A stretch of 64,000 nt of DNA from an uncultured Paracoccaceae bacterium (GCA_947494675.1 CANLVP010000001.1:310001-374000), one strand, 5' to 3'. Shown: positions 51,926-61,567, counted from the stretch's first letter. Notes: generated from the sequence alone by a model not told the origin. A program made the numbers and translations.

Positions 51926-54001
51926 GTGACCCAGCAGACCAAGACACCGATGACGGATGAACAAGAGGCGCTGTTTCGCCTTTTGCGTCAGCTTGATCTT
52001 GCGCCAGACGCTCCCCAGCGTCAAACGGCGCAGGCGGTGGGCGTGTCTTTGGGACGGCTGAATGCACAGCTGAAATCGGCTGTGGCGGCGGGCCATATCA
52101 AGATCAGCGACCGCAATAGCGACGATCGGCGCAAGCGCTTTGCTTACGGCCTCACCCCCAAGGGGGCGGCGGAAAAGGCGCGGTTGACCGACCTTTTTCT
52201 TGCCCGGAAATTTCAAGAATACGACGCACTGCACGCAGAGTTGAAAGGCTCTGGCAGTGGGTATGTCCCTACAAACCAAAGGACCCAACTGATGCAAAAT
52301 AACCTTGCCCCCATCCCAGAGCTTTATGTGAGCTTTGACAGCGCCCAGAAGATGAAAATGGACGCGGCGGACCTGACGAGCCATGACCTGACGCCGCGCC
52401 AGATTTGCGATCTTGAGCTGCTGATGAACGGTGGGTTCAACCCGCTCAAAGGGTTCCTTGGCGAAGAGGATTACAACGGCGTTGTGGAAAACATGCGTCT
52501 GGCTGACGGTCAGCTTTGGCCAATGCCGATCACACTTGACGTCTCTGAAAGCTTTGCCGACGGCGTTGAGCTGGGTCAGGACATCGCGCTGCGCGACCAA
52601 GAGGGCGTGATCCTTGCGACCATGACCGTCACCGACAAGTACAAGCCCAACAAAGCCCGCGAGGCCGAGATGGTCTTTGGTGCCGACGACAGCGCCCACC
52701 CGGCTGTGAATTACCTGCATAATCAAGCCGGTAGCGTCTATCTGGGCGGCCCTGTGACCGGCATCCAGCAGCCTGTGCATTATGATTTCCGCGCCCGTCG
52801 TGACACACCAAACGAGCTGCGCGCCTATTTCCGCAAGCTGGGCTGGCGTCGTGTGGTGGCCTTCCAGACCCGCAACCCGCTGCACCGCGCCCACCAGGAA
52901 CTGACGTTCCGCGCCGCCAAAGAAGCGCAGGCTAACCTGTTGATCCACCCGATTGTCGGCCTGACAAAGCCGGGCGACATTGACCACTTTACCCGCGTGC
53001 GCTGCTATGAGGCGGTGCTGGACCAATATCCGGCATCCACCACCGCGATGTCGCTGTTGAACCTCGCTATGCGCATGGCGGGCCCGCGCGAGGCTGTGTG
53101 GCACGGTCTGATCCGTAAAAACCACGGCTGCACCCACTTTATCGTCGGTCGCGACCACGCGGGCCCCGGCAAGAACAGCCAGGGCGAGGATTTCTATGGC
53201 CCCTATGATGCGCAGGACCTGTTCCGCAAGCATCAAGAGGAGATGGGCATCGAAATGGTCGACTTTAAGCACATGGTTTATGTGCAGGACCGCGCCCAGT
53301 ACGAGCCCGCCGATGAGATCGCGGATAAGGATGACGTGACGATCCTGAATATATCTGGCACCGAATTGCGTCGTCGTTTGGCAGAAGGTCTGGAAATTCC
53401 TGAGTGGTTCAGCTTTCCCACCGTTGTGGAAGAGCTGCGCAAGACCCGCCCACCACGGGCGAGCCAAGGGTTTACCGTGTTCTTCACTGGCTTCTCTGGC
53501 TCTGGCAAATCCACCATCGCCAATGCGCTGATGGTCAAGCTGATGGAAATGGGTGGCCGTCCGGTGACCTTGCTGGATGGTGATATCGTGCGTAAGAACC
53601 TGTCGTCCGAACTTGGGTTCAGCAAAGAGCACCGCGATCTCAACATCCGCCGGATCGGCTATGTGGCCTCTGAGATCACCAAGAACGGCGGGATCGCGAT
53701 CTGTGCGCCCATCGCGCCTTATGCCACCACGCGCCGCGCTGTGCGGGAGGATATTGAGGCCTTTGGTGCCTTTATCGAGGTTCACGTAGCGACGTCGATT
53801 GAGGAATGTGAGCGCCGGGACCGCAAGGGGCTTTATAAGCTGGCGCGCGAAGGCAAGATCAAGGAATTCACAGGCATTTCAGACCCTTATGATGTGCCTG
53901 AGAACCCTGAGCTGTCGCTTGATACCGAAAATGTCGAAGTTGACAACTGTGCGCATCAGGTGATCCTGAAGCTGGAATCCATGGGCCTGATCAAGGCCTA
54001 A
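51926..54001 (+). CDS. MarR-type regulator fused to sulfate adenylyltransferase/APS kinase
   Basis: One open frame of 691 codons from GTG at 51926. Residues 10-107 resemble the EPS-associated MarR family: a winged helix (QTAQAVGVSLGRLNAQLK, then YGLTPKGAAEKARLTDLFLA) and EYDALHAEL. After a Gly/Ser linker, residue 123 (ATG at 52292) begins the canonical bifunctional enzyme, with QTRNPLHRAH (314-323) for ATP sulfurylase and P-loop GFSGSGKS (522-529) for APS kinase. These make APS and PAPS in sulfate assimilation. AAAGGA lies 8 nt before the internal ATG, so a separate enzyme could also be translated. No stop separates the two halves. A sequencing indel or a true fusion remain possible. Confidence 0.85.
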   Translation: MTQQTKTPMTDEQEALFRLLRQLDLAPDAPQRQTAQAVGVSLGRLNAQLKSAVAAGHIKISDRNSDDRRKRFAYGLTPKGAAEKARLTDLFLARKFQEYDALHAELKGSGSGYVPTNQRTQLMQNNLAPIPELYVSFDSAQKMKMDAADLTSHDLTPRQICDLELLMNGGFNPLKGFLGEEDYNGVVENMRLADGQLWPMPITLDVSESFADGVELGQDIALRDQEGVILATMTVTDKYKPNKAREAEMVFGADDSAHPAVNYLHNQAGSVYLGGPVTGIQQPVHYDFRARRDTPNELRAYFRKLGWRRVVAFQTRNPLHRAHQELTFRAAKEAQANLLIHPIVGLTKPGDIDHFTRVRCYEAVLDQYPASTTAMSLLNLAMRMAGPREAVWHGLIRKNHGCTHFIVGRDHAGPGKNSQGEDFYGPYDAQDLFRKHQEEMGIEMVDFKHMVYVQDRAQYEPADEIADKDDVTILNISGTELRRRLAEGLEIPEWFSFPTVVEELRKTRPPRASQGFTVFFTGFSGSGKSTIANALMVKLMEMGGRPVTLLDGDIVRKNLSSELGFSKEHRDLNIRRIGYVASEITKNGGIAICAPIAPYATTRRAVREDIEAFGAFIEVHVATSIEECERRDRKGLYKLAREGKIKEFTGISDPYDVPENPELSLDTENVEVDNCAHQVILKLESMGLIKA
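52278..52294 (+). promoter_or_regulatory. Internal ribosome-binding site and start of the SAT/APSK part
   Basis: AAAGGA (52278-52283), an 8-nt spacer, then ATG at 52292. The downstream sequence MQNNLAPIPELYVSF is the usual start of the roseobacter ATP sulfurylase/APS kinase. This decides between one fused protein and two products. In another frame the local sequence reads TGATG, the remnant of a stop-start overlap. Confidence 0.55.
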
Positions 54002-54021
54002 GCGGACGTCACAAGTTGATG

Positions 54022-54050
54022 AAGGGGCGGGTCTTTTGGCCCGCCCTTTT
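54022..54050 (+). terminator. Terminator of the MarR-SAT-APSK gene
   Basis: GGGCGGG (54025-54031) pairs with CCCGCCC (54040-54046), extended by A-T pairs, followed by TTTT. It is 21 bp after the stop and lies just before the convergent methyltransferase end. Confidence 0.85.
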
Positions 54051-54055
54051 GCGTT

Positions 54056-54814
54056 TCAGCTACGCCCTGCGGCCCCTTCGGGCACAGGCGCGGTCAACCC
54101 TTCCAGCACGCGCAGGGGGCGCTTGACCGCCTCGCCCAGACCGGGGCGTTTGGGCTGCGGGATTTGCTTGCTCACCTCAACCATCAGCACGCCACCGGCA
54201 TAGAAAACCGGCATCTTTTGCCCGACGTTTTCCAAGAGGTTCGCTGATTTTCGCCAGACTTTCCGGTGGCTTGGCGGTTGGAACAGCGCCGAGACATGCC
54301 GCCCCGGCAACAGCCCGTGGCTGCGCAGCTGCGCCTCAAGCTGGCCCAGCGAATAGGGGCGGCCATAACCAAACGGCGTGCGGTCGGACCGCGACCAGAG
54401 GCCCGCGCGATTGGGCACCACAAAGACCGCCTTGCCCCCCGGCCCCAGCACGCGCCAGACCTCGTCCAGTAGCGCGGGCGGAGTCTCTGACGTCTCAAGC
54501 CCGTGGAGCAGGACAAGTTTGTCCACCTGCCCCGCTTGCAGCGGCCAAAGCGTTTCTTCGCAGAGCACCGAGATATTGGGTCGCCCAGCAGGCCAGGGCA
54601 TCACGCCCTGTGGTCCCGGCATCAAGCCGATGACACGGCGGGCGTCGTGCAGGAATGGACGCAGCAAGGGCACGGCAAAGCCATAGCCCGCGACGGTTTG
54701 ACCCTTGGCCTCTGGCCAATAGCGCACAAGTTCGTCCCGGATCACTTTTTGCGCCGCCCGGCCAAGCGCGGAGCGGTAATAAAAATTCCTCAGATCAAGC
54801 ACATCAAGGTGCAT
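54056..54814 (-). CDS. Class I SAM-dependent methyltransferase-like protein
   Basis: The 252-residue protein has a degenerate SAM-binding start ([16 protein letters not shown] in place of a clear GxGxG) and the methyltransferase_11-like [30 protein letters not shown]. It lies divergent from gloB, a common neighbour in this group. Substrate unknown. The ATG at 54814 has GGGAA upstream; an in-frame ATG at 54826 has none. Confidence 0.78.
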   Translation of the reverse strand: MHLDVLDLRNFYYRSALGRAAQKVIRDELVRYWPEAKGQTVAGYGFAVPLLRPFLHDARRVIGLMPGPQGVMPWPAGRPNISVLCEETLWPLQAGQVDKLVLLHGLETSETPPALLDEVWRVLGPGGKAVFVVPNRAGLWSRSDRTPFGYGRPYSLGQLEAQLRSHGLLPGRHVSALFQPPSHRKVWRKSANLLENVGQKMPVFYAGGVLMVEVSKQIPQPKRPGLGEAVKRPLRVLEGLTAPVPEGAAGRS

Positions 54815-54875
54815 TGCGGTTCCCATTGGGTTCAGTCAGTCTGGGGTTAACATAACCGCGAAACAGCAGGATGCC

Positions 54876-55637
54876 ATGCCCCTCGAGCTTGTGACGATAC
54901 CGTGTCTCGACGACAACTATGCCTTCCTGATCCATAACCCGCAGACCGGTGACACCGCGTTGATCGATGCCCCCGAGGCGGCCCCTATTCAGGCGGTGCT
55001 GGACGCGCGGGGGTGGCAGTTGACCGACATTCTGCTGACCCATCACCACTGGGACCATGTGGACGGCCTGCCCGCCCTGCGCGGGTCCGCGCGGGTGATT
55101 GGAGCCAGTGCAGATGCGCACCGTTTGCCTGATCTTGATTTGGCGGTGGCCGAGGGTGATGAGATTTCGGCATGCGGCGAAAATGTGCGGATAATTGACG
55201 TCAGCGGCCACACCCTCGGGCATATCGCGTTTTATTTGCCGCATGCAGGCTTTGCCTTTACCGCCGATAGCCTGATGAACATGGGCTGCGGTCGGTTGTT
55301 TGAAGGCACGCCCGCGCAGATGTGGGATACGATGCAAAAACTGCGCAAGCTGCCACCCGAAACGCTTGTCTGTTCAGGCCATGAATATGCCGCCAGCAAT
55401 GTGGCCTTTGCACTGACCCTTGAACCTGACAATACGCAGGTTATCTTAAGGGCAGAGGCGATTAAGGCCGCTCGGAACAACGGGGTGTTTACGGTGCCTT
55501 CGACCCTCTCAGAAGAGCTGTCAACAAACCCCTATCTGCGCGCTGATGACCCCGCCCTTGCTGCTGCCTTGGGCATGACAGGGGCCGATCCCGTCGCAGT
55601 TTTCACCGAAATCCGCGCCCGCAAGGACCGGTTTTGA
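54876..55637 (+). CDS. gloB: Hydroxyacylglutathione hydrolase (glyoxalase II)
   Basis: The 253-residue metallo-beta-lactamase-fold enzyme has THHHWDH at residues 55-61, VSGHTLGHIAFY, FTADSLMNMGCGRLFEG and CSGHEYAASN, all ligands of the binuclear site. It hydrolyses S-lactoylglutathione to D-lactate. It precedes clpA on the same strand, separated by 176 bp. Confidence 0.94.
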   Translation: MPLELVTIPCLDDNYAFLIHNPQTGDTALIDAPEAAPIQAVLDARGWQLTDILLTHHHWDHVDGLPALRGSARVIGASADAHRLPDLDLAVAEGDEISACGENVRIIDVSGHTLGHIAFYLPHAGFAFTADSLMNMGCGRLFEGTPAQMWDTMQKLRKLPPETLVCSGHEYAASNVAFALTLEPDNTQVILRAEAIKAARNNGVFTVPSTLSEELSTNPYLRADDPALAAALGMTGADPVAVFTEIRARKDRF

Positions 55638-55773
55638 CTATTCCACTGGCAACCGCGAAAAAGTTGCCTTTGCTACACGCTTTCACAACTTCTGACCCGT
55701 ATTGTGATCGTACGACCGAAAAAAAGCCTTGAAGGTTTGGAAAATAAGCCAAAGTCTAAAGGTATAAGGCCAC

Positions 55774-55792
55774 GGTCAGTGCCACGCTGACC
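55774..55792 (+). promoter_or_regulatory. Hairpin in the clpA leader
   Basis: GGTCAG (55774-55779) and CTGACC (55787-55792) form a 6-bp stem about 20 nt before the GTG start of clpA, upstream of AAGGAG. The 176-bp region to gloB has no other gene. It might affect translation; there is no clear sigma-32 promoter. Confidence 0.3.
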
Positions 55793-55813
55793 CCCGATGA
55801 AAGGAGCACAAAC

Positions 55814-58135
55814 GTGCCATCATTTTCAACGACCCTCGAGCAGTCGATTCACGGCGCCCTTGCACTGGCCAATGCCCGCCGTCACGAACTTGCAACGCTG
55901 GAACATTTGCTTTTGGCGCTGATAGATGAACCCGATGCAGCCCGCGTGATGCAGGCCTGTTCGGTTGATCTGGATGAATTGCGCAAGGATCTGGAAGATT
56001 TCATTTCCGACGATCTGTCGACCCTGGTCACAGATGTCGAAGGGTCCGAAGCTGTGCCGACAGCCGCGTTCCAGCGCGTAATCCAGCGCGCCGCGATCCA
56101 CGTGCAGTCATCGGGCCGCACGGAAGTAACAGGCGCCAATGTGCTGGTCGCGATCTTTGCCGAACGCGAAAGCAATGCCGCTTACTTCCTGCAAGAACAG
56201 GATATGACGCGCTATGATGCGGTGAACTTTATCGCCCATGGCGTCGCAAAAGACCCCGCCTTTGGCGAGGCGCGTCCTGTGACCGGCACCCCGACCGAGG
56301 ATGACACCACAATTGAAGACAGTGGCGAGGCCAAGGAAAGTGCGCTGGCCAAATATTGCGTTGATTTGAACGCCAAAAGCCAAAAGGGCGATGTGGACCC
56401 GCTGATCGGGCGCGCCCATGAGGTCGAACGCTGCATTCAGGTGCTATGCCGTCGCCGCAAGAACAACCCGCTTTTGGTGGGTGATCCCGGCGTGGGCAAA
56501 ACCGCCATTGCCGAAGGACTGGCCTATAAGATTGTGAACGGTGAAACGCCGGAAGTGCTGTCGCAGACCACGATCTATTCGCTCGATATGGGTGCGTTGC
56601 TGGCTGGCACACGCTATCGCGGTGATTTTGAAGAACGCCTGAAGGCCGTGATGACCGAGATGGAAGATCACGACGACGCAGTGCTCTTCATCGACGAAAT
56701 CCACACGGTGATTGGTGCTGGCGCCACGTCTGGCGGCGCGATGGATGCGTCCAACCTGCTGAAACCTGCGCTGCAGGGCGGCAAGCTGCGGTGCATGGGG
56801 TCGACCACCTATAAGGAATTCCGCCAGCACTTTGAAAAGGACCGCGCGCTCAGCCGCCGGTTCCAGAAGATTGACGTGAACGAGCCTTCGGTGCCGGATG
56901 CAATCAAGATTTTGCAGGGTCTCAAGCCCTATTTCGAAGAGCATCACAGCATCAAATACACTGCTGATGCGGTCAAGACGGCTGTGGAACTGTCGGCCCG
57001 ATATATCAACGACCGCAAGCTGCCCGATAAGGCCATCGACGTGATCGACGAGGCAGGCGCGGCCCAGCACCTTGTGACCGAAAGCAAACGGCGCAAGACC
57101 ATCGGCACCAAAGAGATTGAGGCGGTTGTGGCCAAGATTGCCCGCATCCCCCCCAAGAACGTCAGCAAGGACGATGCTGAGGTGCTCAAGGACCTCGAAA
57201 AGTCGCTCAAGCGGGTGGTTTTTGGTCAGGACGATGCCATCGTGGCGCTGTCCTCGGCGATCAAACTGGCGCGGGCTGGCCTGCGCGAGCCTGAAAAGCC
57301 GATTGGCAACTATCTGTTTGCTGGGCCTACAGGCGTCGGAAAGACCGAAGTTGCCAAGCAATTGGCCGACACGCTGGGCGTTGAGCTGATGCGCTTTGAC
57401 ATGTCCGAATACATGGAAAAGCACGCGGTTTCACGTCTGATTGGCGCGCCTCCGGGCTATGTCGGGTTTGATCAGGGTGGGATGCTCACCGACGGTGTGG
57501 ATCAGAACCCACATTGCGTGCTGCTGCTGGATGAGATGGAAAAGGCGCACCCGGATGTTTACAACATCTTGCTGCAGGTGATGGATCACGGGAAGCTGAC
57601 CGACCACAACGGCCGGACCACGGATTTCCGCAATGTAATCATCATCATGACCTCGAACGCCGGTGCGGCAGAGATGTCCAAGAACGCCATGGGCTTTGGC
57701 CGCGAAACCCGCGAGGGCGAAGATACCGCCGCGATTGAGCGCACATTCTCGCCCGAGTTCCGCAACCGTCTGGATGCGGTGATCTCATTCGGGGCGCTGC
57801 CCAAGGATGTGATCCTGCGGGTGGTCGAAAAGTTCGTGTTGCAGCTTGAGGCGCAGTTGATTGACCGCAATGTGCATATTGAACTGACGCCAAAGGCCGC
57901 CGAATGGCTTGCCGATAAGGGCTATGACAGCAAAATGGGCGCACGTCCCCTGGGCCGTGTGATCCAGGAGCACATCAAAAAGCCGCTTGCCGAAGAGCTG
58001 CTGTTCGGCAAGCTGATGAAGGGCGGGCTGGTCAAGGTCGGCGTGAAAGCGGGCAAGTTGGACCTCAAGTTCGAAGAGCCCGCGCAGGCCCGCATTGGCA
58101 AGGGCGACAAGCCGCCGCTGCTGACTGCGGACTAA
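55814..58135 (+). CDS. clpA: ATP-dependent Clp protease ATP-binding subunit ClpA
   Basis: The 773-residue protein has a Clp N-domain (about 1-145), Walker A GDPGVGKT (223-230) in the first AAA+ module and GPTGVGKT (504-511) in the second, plus the C-terminal D2 region (GARPLGRVIQEHIKKPLAEELLFG). It unfolds substrates for ClpP. The start is GTG with AAGGAG 7 nt upstream. No clpS gene lies next to it; it follows gloB. Confidence 0.95.
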   Translation: MPSFSTTLEQSIHGALALANARRHELATLEHLLLALIDEPDAARVMQACSVDLDELRKDLEDFISDDLSTLVTDVEGSEAVPTAAFQRVIQRAAIHVQSSGRTEVTGANVLVAIFAERESNAAYFLQEQDMTRYDAVNFIAHGVAKDPAFGEARPVTGTPTEDDTTIEDSGEAKESALAKYCVDLNAKSQKGDVDPLIGRAHEVERCIQVLCRRRKNNPLLVGDPGVGKTAIAEGLAYKIVNGETPEVLSQTTIYSLDMGALLAGTRYRGDFEERLKAVMTEMEDHDDAVLFIDEIHTVIGAGATSGGAMDASNLLKPALQGGKLRCMGSTTYKEFRQHFEKDRALSRRFQKIDVNEPSVPDAIKILQGLKPYFEEHHSIKYTADAVKTAVELSARYINDRKLPDKAIDVIDEAGAAQHLVTESKRRKTIGTKEIEAVVAKIARIPPKNVSKDDAEVLKDLEKSLKRVVFGQDDAIVALSSAIKLARAGLREPEKPIGNYLFAGPTGVGKTEVAKQLADTLGVELMRFDMSEYMEKHAVSRLIGAPPGYVGFDQGGMLTDGVDQNPHCVLLLDEMEKAHPDVYNILLQVMDHGKLTDHNGRTTDFRNVIIIMTSNAGAAEMSKNAMGFGRETREGEDTAAIERTFSPEFRNRLDAVISFGALPKDVILRVVEKFVLQLEAQLIDRNVHIELTPKAAEWLADKGYDSKMGARPLGRVIQEHIKKPLAEELLFGKLMKGGLVKVGVKAGKLDLKFEEPAQARIGKGDKPPLLTAD

Positions 58136-58153
58136 GCCACGCACCAAATGAAC

Positions 58154-58181
58154 AAAGGCCCCCTGAAAATGGGGGCCTTTT
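58154..58181 (+). terminator. Intrinsic terminator of clpA
   Basis: AAAGGCCCCC (58154-58163) pairs with GGGGGCCTTT (58171-58180) around TGAAAAT, followed by T. It is 18 bp after the clpA stop and also lies near the 3' end of the convergent OmpA-type gene. Confidence 0.88.
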
Positions 58182-58243
58182 GCGTTTCGGGACGGCGGGC
58201 GGGGCGCATTTCCTGCTGGCAGGAAACAGCGGCGACCAGCCGT

Positions 58244-60400
58244 CTAACGCTCGGTCAGTTTCAGCTCAATCCGGCGGTTCTGGGCGCGAGCCTCATCCGT
58301 GTCCGCCGTATTGATCGGCTGGTATTCCCCGAACCCATTTGCAGCCAGACGATTTGGCGGGATGCCTTCGGCATTCTGCATATAGCGCACGACCGACAGC
58401 GCACGTGCCTGGCTGAGTTCCCAGTTGTCGCGGTATTCACCAAACCCGGACAGCGGGATGTTGTCGGTGTGCCCATCCACGCGGATCACCCAATCAATGC
58501 CCGCCGGGATGTCGTCGGCAATCGTGCGCAGGATGCCCGCCACTTTGGCGATCTCGCCCCGGCCTTGGAACGACAGCTCTGCCTCACCGGGGCGGAACAG
58601 CACCTCGGACGAAAACACAAAGCGGTCGCCGACGATTTGCACGCCGTCTTGCCCTTCCAGGATCGTGCGCAATTCACCAAAGAAATCAGACCGGAAGCGG
58701 GCAAGGTTCTGTGCCTCAGCCTCAAGCCGCGCGCGTTCTTCTTCGAGGCGTGCGCGCTCTGCCTCTTCCAGCGCACGGCGGCGGCGCTCTTCGGCGGCGA
58801 CGCGGGCAAGTGCGGTGTTCAGCTGCGATCCCAATTGTTCGATCTGGACGTTGGCCGCCACGTCAGCCTCTTCCGCGATGTCCAACAACGATTGCAATGT
58901 GCCGACCTGATTGCGCAATTCGGCGACCTGCGCATTCAATAGGGCAACCTGCCGCTGGCTTTCCGCAGAGAGCGCCTGTTCCTCTGACAGCGCCTGATTG
59001 GCCGTGGCCAAAAGGTCGGCGCGTTCGGCCGCGGTCTCTTCCAGATCCTGCGATTGCGCCAAGGCGGCCGCTAGCCGGGCTTGCAGATCAGCGCGGTCCT
59101 GTTCCGTCTCTGACCGCCCTTCCGACAGGGATGCAACTTCGGCCTGCAAGGCTTCTTGCGCCAAAAGTGCCTCGGCCAACCGGGATTCCAGCGTGGCGTT
59201 GGCGTCAGCATTTGTGGCCGCTTCTGCGGCGGCGGCCTCTTGCGCCAGGATCGCGGCGGCGAGTTGCGCCTGAATTTCAGCCTCTGTTGCGGCACTGCCA
59301 TCGAGGGCGGCTTGCAACGCCTCTTGCGCAGCGGCCAGATCATCCGCCGTCGCGGCATTGGCGGTCACGGCAGCTGCAAGGCGCACGGTCAGGTCTTCGG
59401 TCTGGGCATTTGCGGCCTCAAGTGCCGCGCGCGCTTCGGCCAGATCTGCGGCGGTGGTTTCGGCGAGGCCCAAGGCGGCGAGCAGCCGCGCGTCCAGATC
59501 AGAGCCTTCGACAAGGGCCTGCGCCAGTTCATTTTCCGCGTTCTGCTGCGCCAAAAGCGCGGCGGCGAGGTTCATGTCCAACTGGTCGCGTGCCGCTTGC
59601 GTCGCGGCAAGCAATGTCAGCGTCTCTTCGGCCTCACGGCGTTTCTCTTCCAGCGCCAGCGTCATCGCCGTCAGTTCGGTATCCGCATTCGCCAGCCGTT
59701 CGCGCAGGGCGGCGGCGGCGGCGGCATCGGCAAGGCGGGCCGCTTCAAGGTCAGAAATTTGGGCCGCATCATTTTCGGCCGCCGCCTGAAGCGCCGCAAT
59801 CTGGGCAGCTGAGGCTTCGCCCGTGGTTTCCAGATCGGCAATCATCGCCTCGAGCGCTTCGCGACGGGCGGCGGCAAGGCGCGCGGCCTCTGCGCCTGCG
59901 TCAATCTCATCACGGGCGGTGGCAAGGGCGAGGTTCAGCGCCTCTTGTTCGGACAGTAGCGTCGCCTCACGGTTTTCGAGGTCAGCGATCTGCGCCTGCG
60001 CCTCGGTCCGGTCAGCCAAAAGGCCTGCGACCTGTGCCTCAAAACCCGTGATCTGGTTTTCCGCTGCCGTCAAAGCCGCCATTGTCTCGTCCCGTTCGCG
60101 GGTCAGGGTGGCGATCAGGGCCGCTTGTTGGTTGGCGGTCGCAGTCGCGTCGGCCAGATTGTCGGAGAGGTCGGCATTCAGGTCTTGTTCCAACCCCAAG
60201 GCAGAGGCCAGTGCTGACACCTCGGCAGCCAATTCGTCCAGCTGACTGGCCTGACCAGTGATGGTTTCGCGCAGCACGAACTGGATCACCATAAAGATGG
60301 TCAGCACGAACATCAGCACCAGCAAAAGTCCGGTCATGGCGTCGACAAACCCCGGCCAGATGGCCTGATTCATCCGGTGGCCGCGACGGGAGAGCGCCAT
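58244..60400 (-). CDS. OmpA/MotB-type peptidoglycan-binding protein with long coiled coil
   Basis: The 718-residue protein has an N-terminal membrane helix (about 17-43) with an Asp (D20, in WPGFVDAMTG) as in MotB/ExbD-type channels. About 500 residues of Ala/Glu/Gln-rich heptad sequence follow, then a C-terminal OmpA domain (about 580-718: VIRVDGHTDNIPL, NWELSQARALSVVRYM, NRRIELKLTE). The long rod could span the periplasm to peptidoglycan. It starts directly after the stop of the ExbB-like gene (TAA-ATG), so the two are an operon. Confidence 0.9.
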   Translation of the reverse strand: MALSRRGHRMNQAIWPGFVDAMTGLLLVLMFVLTIFMVIQFVLRETITGQASQLDELAAEVSALASALGLEQDLNADLSDNLADATATANQQAALIATLTRERDETMAALTAAENQITGFEAQVAGLLADRTEAQAQIADLENREATLLSEQEALNLALATARDEIDAGAEAARLAAARREALEAMIADLETTGEASAAQIAALQAAAENDAAQISDLEAARLADAAAAAALRERLANADTELTAMTLALEEKRREAEETLTLLAATQAARDQLDMNLAAALLAQQNAENELAQALVEGSDLDARLLAALGLAETTAADLAEARAALEAANAQTEDLTVRLAAAVTANAATADDLAAAQEALQAALDGSAATEAEIQAQLAAAILAQEAAAAEAATNADANATLESRLAEALLAQEALQAEVASLSEGRSETEQDRADLQARLAAALAQSQDLEETAAERADLLATANQALSEEQALSAESQRQVALLNAQVAELRNQVGTLQSLLDIAEEADVAANVQIEQLGSQLNTALARVAAEERRRRALEEAERARLEEERARLEAEAQNLARFRSDFFGELRTILEGQDGVQIVGDRFVFSSEVLFRPGEAELSFQGRGEIAKVAGILRTIADDIPAGIDWVIRVDGHTDNIPLSGFGEYRDNWELSQARALSVVRYMQNAEGIPPNRLAANGFGEYQPINTADTDEARAQNRRIELKLTER

Positions 60401-61567
60401 TTAGCCGTCCCCCGGACCGGGCCGCCCCCGGCCTTTGAGCGCGCGGGTCAGGGCCGCAAGGTCGGCACGCAGATCGGCCAAAGTCTCTTGCCGGCCCGCT
60501 GACATTTCTTCCAACACGCGCAAAAGCTGCACGTCGATGGACCGCAGCCGCATCCGGCTTTCAGCGTCGAGCCCGTCAACACCGCCATCTTCCAGTTTTT
60601 CGATCAGCCGTTCCTGCCCCTCGGCCACGCGGGCGAGCGTGTTATTGTCCGCGCCGCCCTGCCCGATTTGCGCGATGGCTTGGGTCAGGTTTTCAAGCCG
60701 CGCGTCCATCTCGGACTGGCGCGCATCGGCCTGATTGAACATGGTTTGCATCGTCTCAAGCTGGCCTGCCATGTGGTCAGCGAACGCAGAAAGCAGCCCT
60801 GTGTCCTCGGACCCGCTGCCCTCTTCCCCGCTGGCGAAACCAAGGCGGGTGATGGAAGATAACCACTCTTCCAATTCGCGGTAGAAGCGGTTTTGGCCGT
60901 GGCTGGCAAACAGTTCCAGCAGGCCCACAACCAGCGATCCGGCCAGACCCAAGAGCGAGGAGGAAAACGCCGTGCCCATGCCGCCCAACTGGCTCTCAAG
61001 GCCCGCTTGCAAGCGACTAAAGACATCTGCGCCGCTTTCACCGTCGCCGGGATTGAGACTGCGGATGGTTTCAACCAGCGCTGGGACGGTGGTCGCGAGG
61101 CCATAGAATGTGCCCAAAAGGCCAAGGAAAATCAGTGTGTTGCCGATGTAGCGTGTGATCTCACGGTCTTCGTCGATCCGCTGCGCCACTGAATCCTGAA
61201 TGGACCGGCTGGAGGTCGAAGATATCTGCATCCGCGCCCCGCGCGAGCGCATCAGGGTGGCGAGCGGGGCCAGCAGGCCGGGCGCCTTGGTCAGGTTGTG
61301 GCCGACGCGGTTGGTGGCAAACCCTTCGATCCATTCGACGGAGCGCATCAACTGGTAGACTTGGCCAAATGTCGACAGGATGCCCAAGACAAAGACCGCC
61401 AAAATGCCGCCATTCAGGTAGGGATTTGCCAAAAAGATCGCGCGGATTTGGTCGAGGCCCAGATACAGGCCAGCCCCCACCAGCGCCAAGACGATCAACA
61501 TCGAGATGATCTGGCGCACGGGCTGTGAAAACTGCGGCTCGACTTCGGGTTCCCTGTGGTCCGTCAA
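60401..61567 (-). CDS. ExbB/MotA-like proton channel protein
   Basis: The 388-residue protein has membrane helices near the start (IISMLIVLALVGAGLYLG; LNGGILAVFVLGILS), then the MotA/ExbB region (NTLIFLGLLGTFYGLATTVPAL and GMGTAFSSSLLGLAGSLVVGLLELF), and a cytoplasmic helical tail. It likely forms the pentameric channel partner of the downstream OmpA-type protein. No ATG opens the reading frame before the first helix; TTG at 61567 is preferred, a TTG at 61624 is possible. Confidence 0.85.
   Translation of the reverse strand: MTDHREPEVEPQFSQPVRQIISMLIVLALVGAGLYLGLDQIRAIFLANPYLNGGILAVFVLGILSTFGQVYQLMRSVEWIEGFATNRVGHNLTKAPGLLAPLATLMRSRGARMQISSTSSRSIQDSVAQRIDEDREITRYIGNTLIFLGLLGTFYGLATTVPALVETIRSLNPGDGESGADVFSRLQAGLESQLGGMGTAFSSSLLGLAGSLVVGLLELFASHGQNRFYRELEEWLSSITRLGFASGEEGSGSEDTGLLSAFADHMAGQLETMQTMFNQADARQSEMDARLENLTQAIAQIGQGGADNNTLARVAEGQERLIEKLEDGGVDGLDAESRMRLRSIDVQLLRVLEEMSAGRQETLADLRADLAALTRALKGRGRPGPGDG

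Noticed and set aside
51575-53785. A 736-codon open frame on the minus strand opposite the MarR-SAT gene
   Set aside because: It is antisense to a clearly homologous enzyme; long antisense frames are expected in GC-rich codon-biased DNA, and its protein has no recognisable motif.
55638-55813. Heat-shock (sigma-32) promoter before clpA
   Set aside because: CTTGAAGG is present but no CCCCAT-like -10 lies at the correct distance.
58244-61567. Zorya phage-defence system
   Set aside because: The ExbB/OmpA pair resembles ZorAB in plan, but no ZorC, ZorD or ZorE gene is nearby, and the long coiled coil is in the OmpA partner. The neighbours are housekeeping genes.
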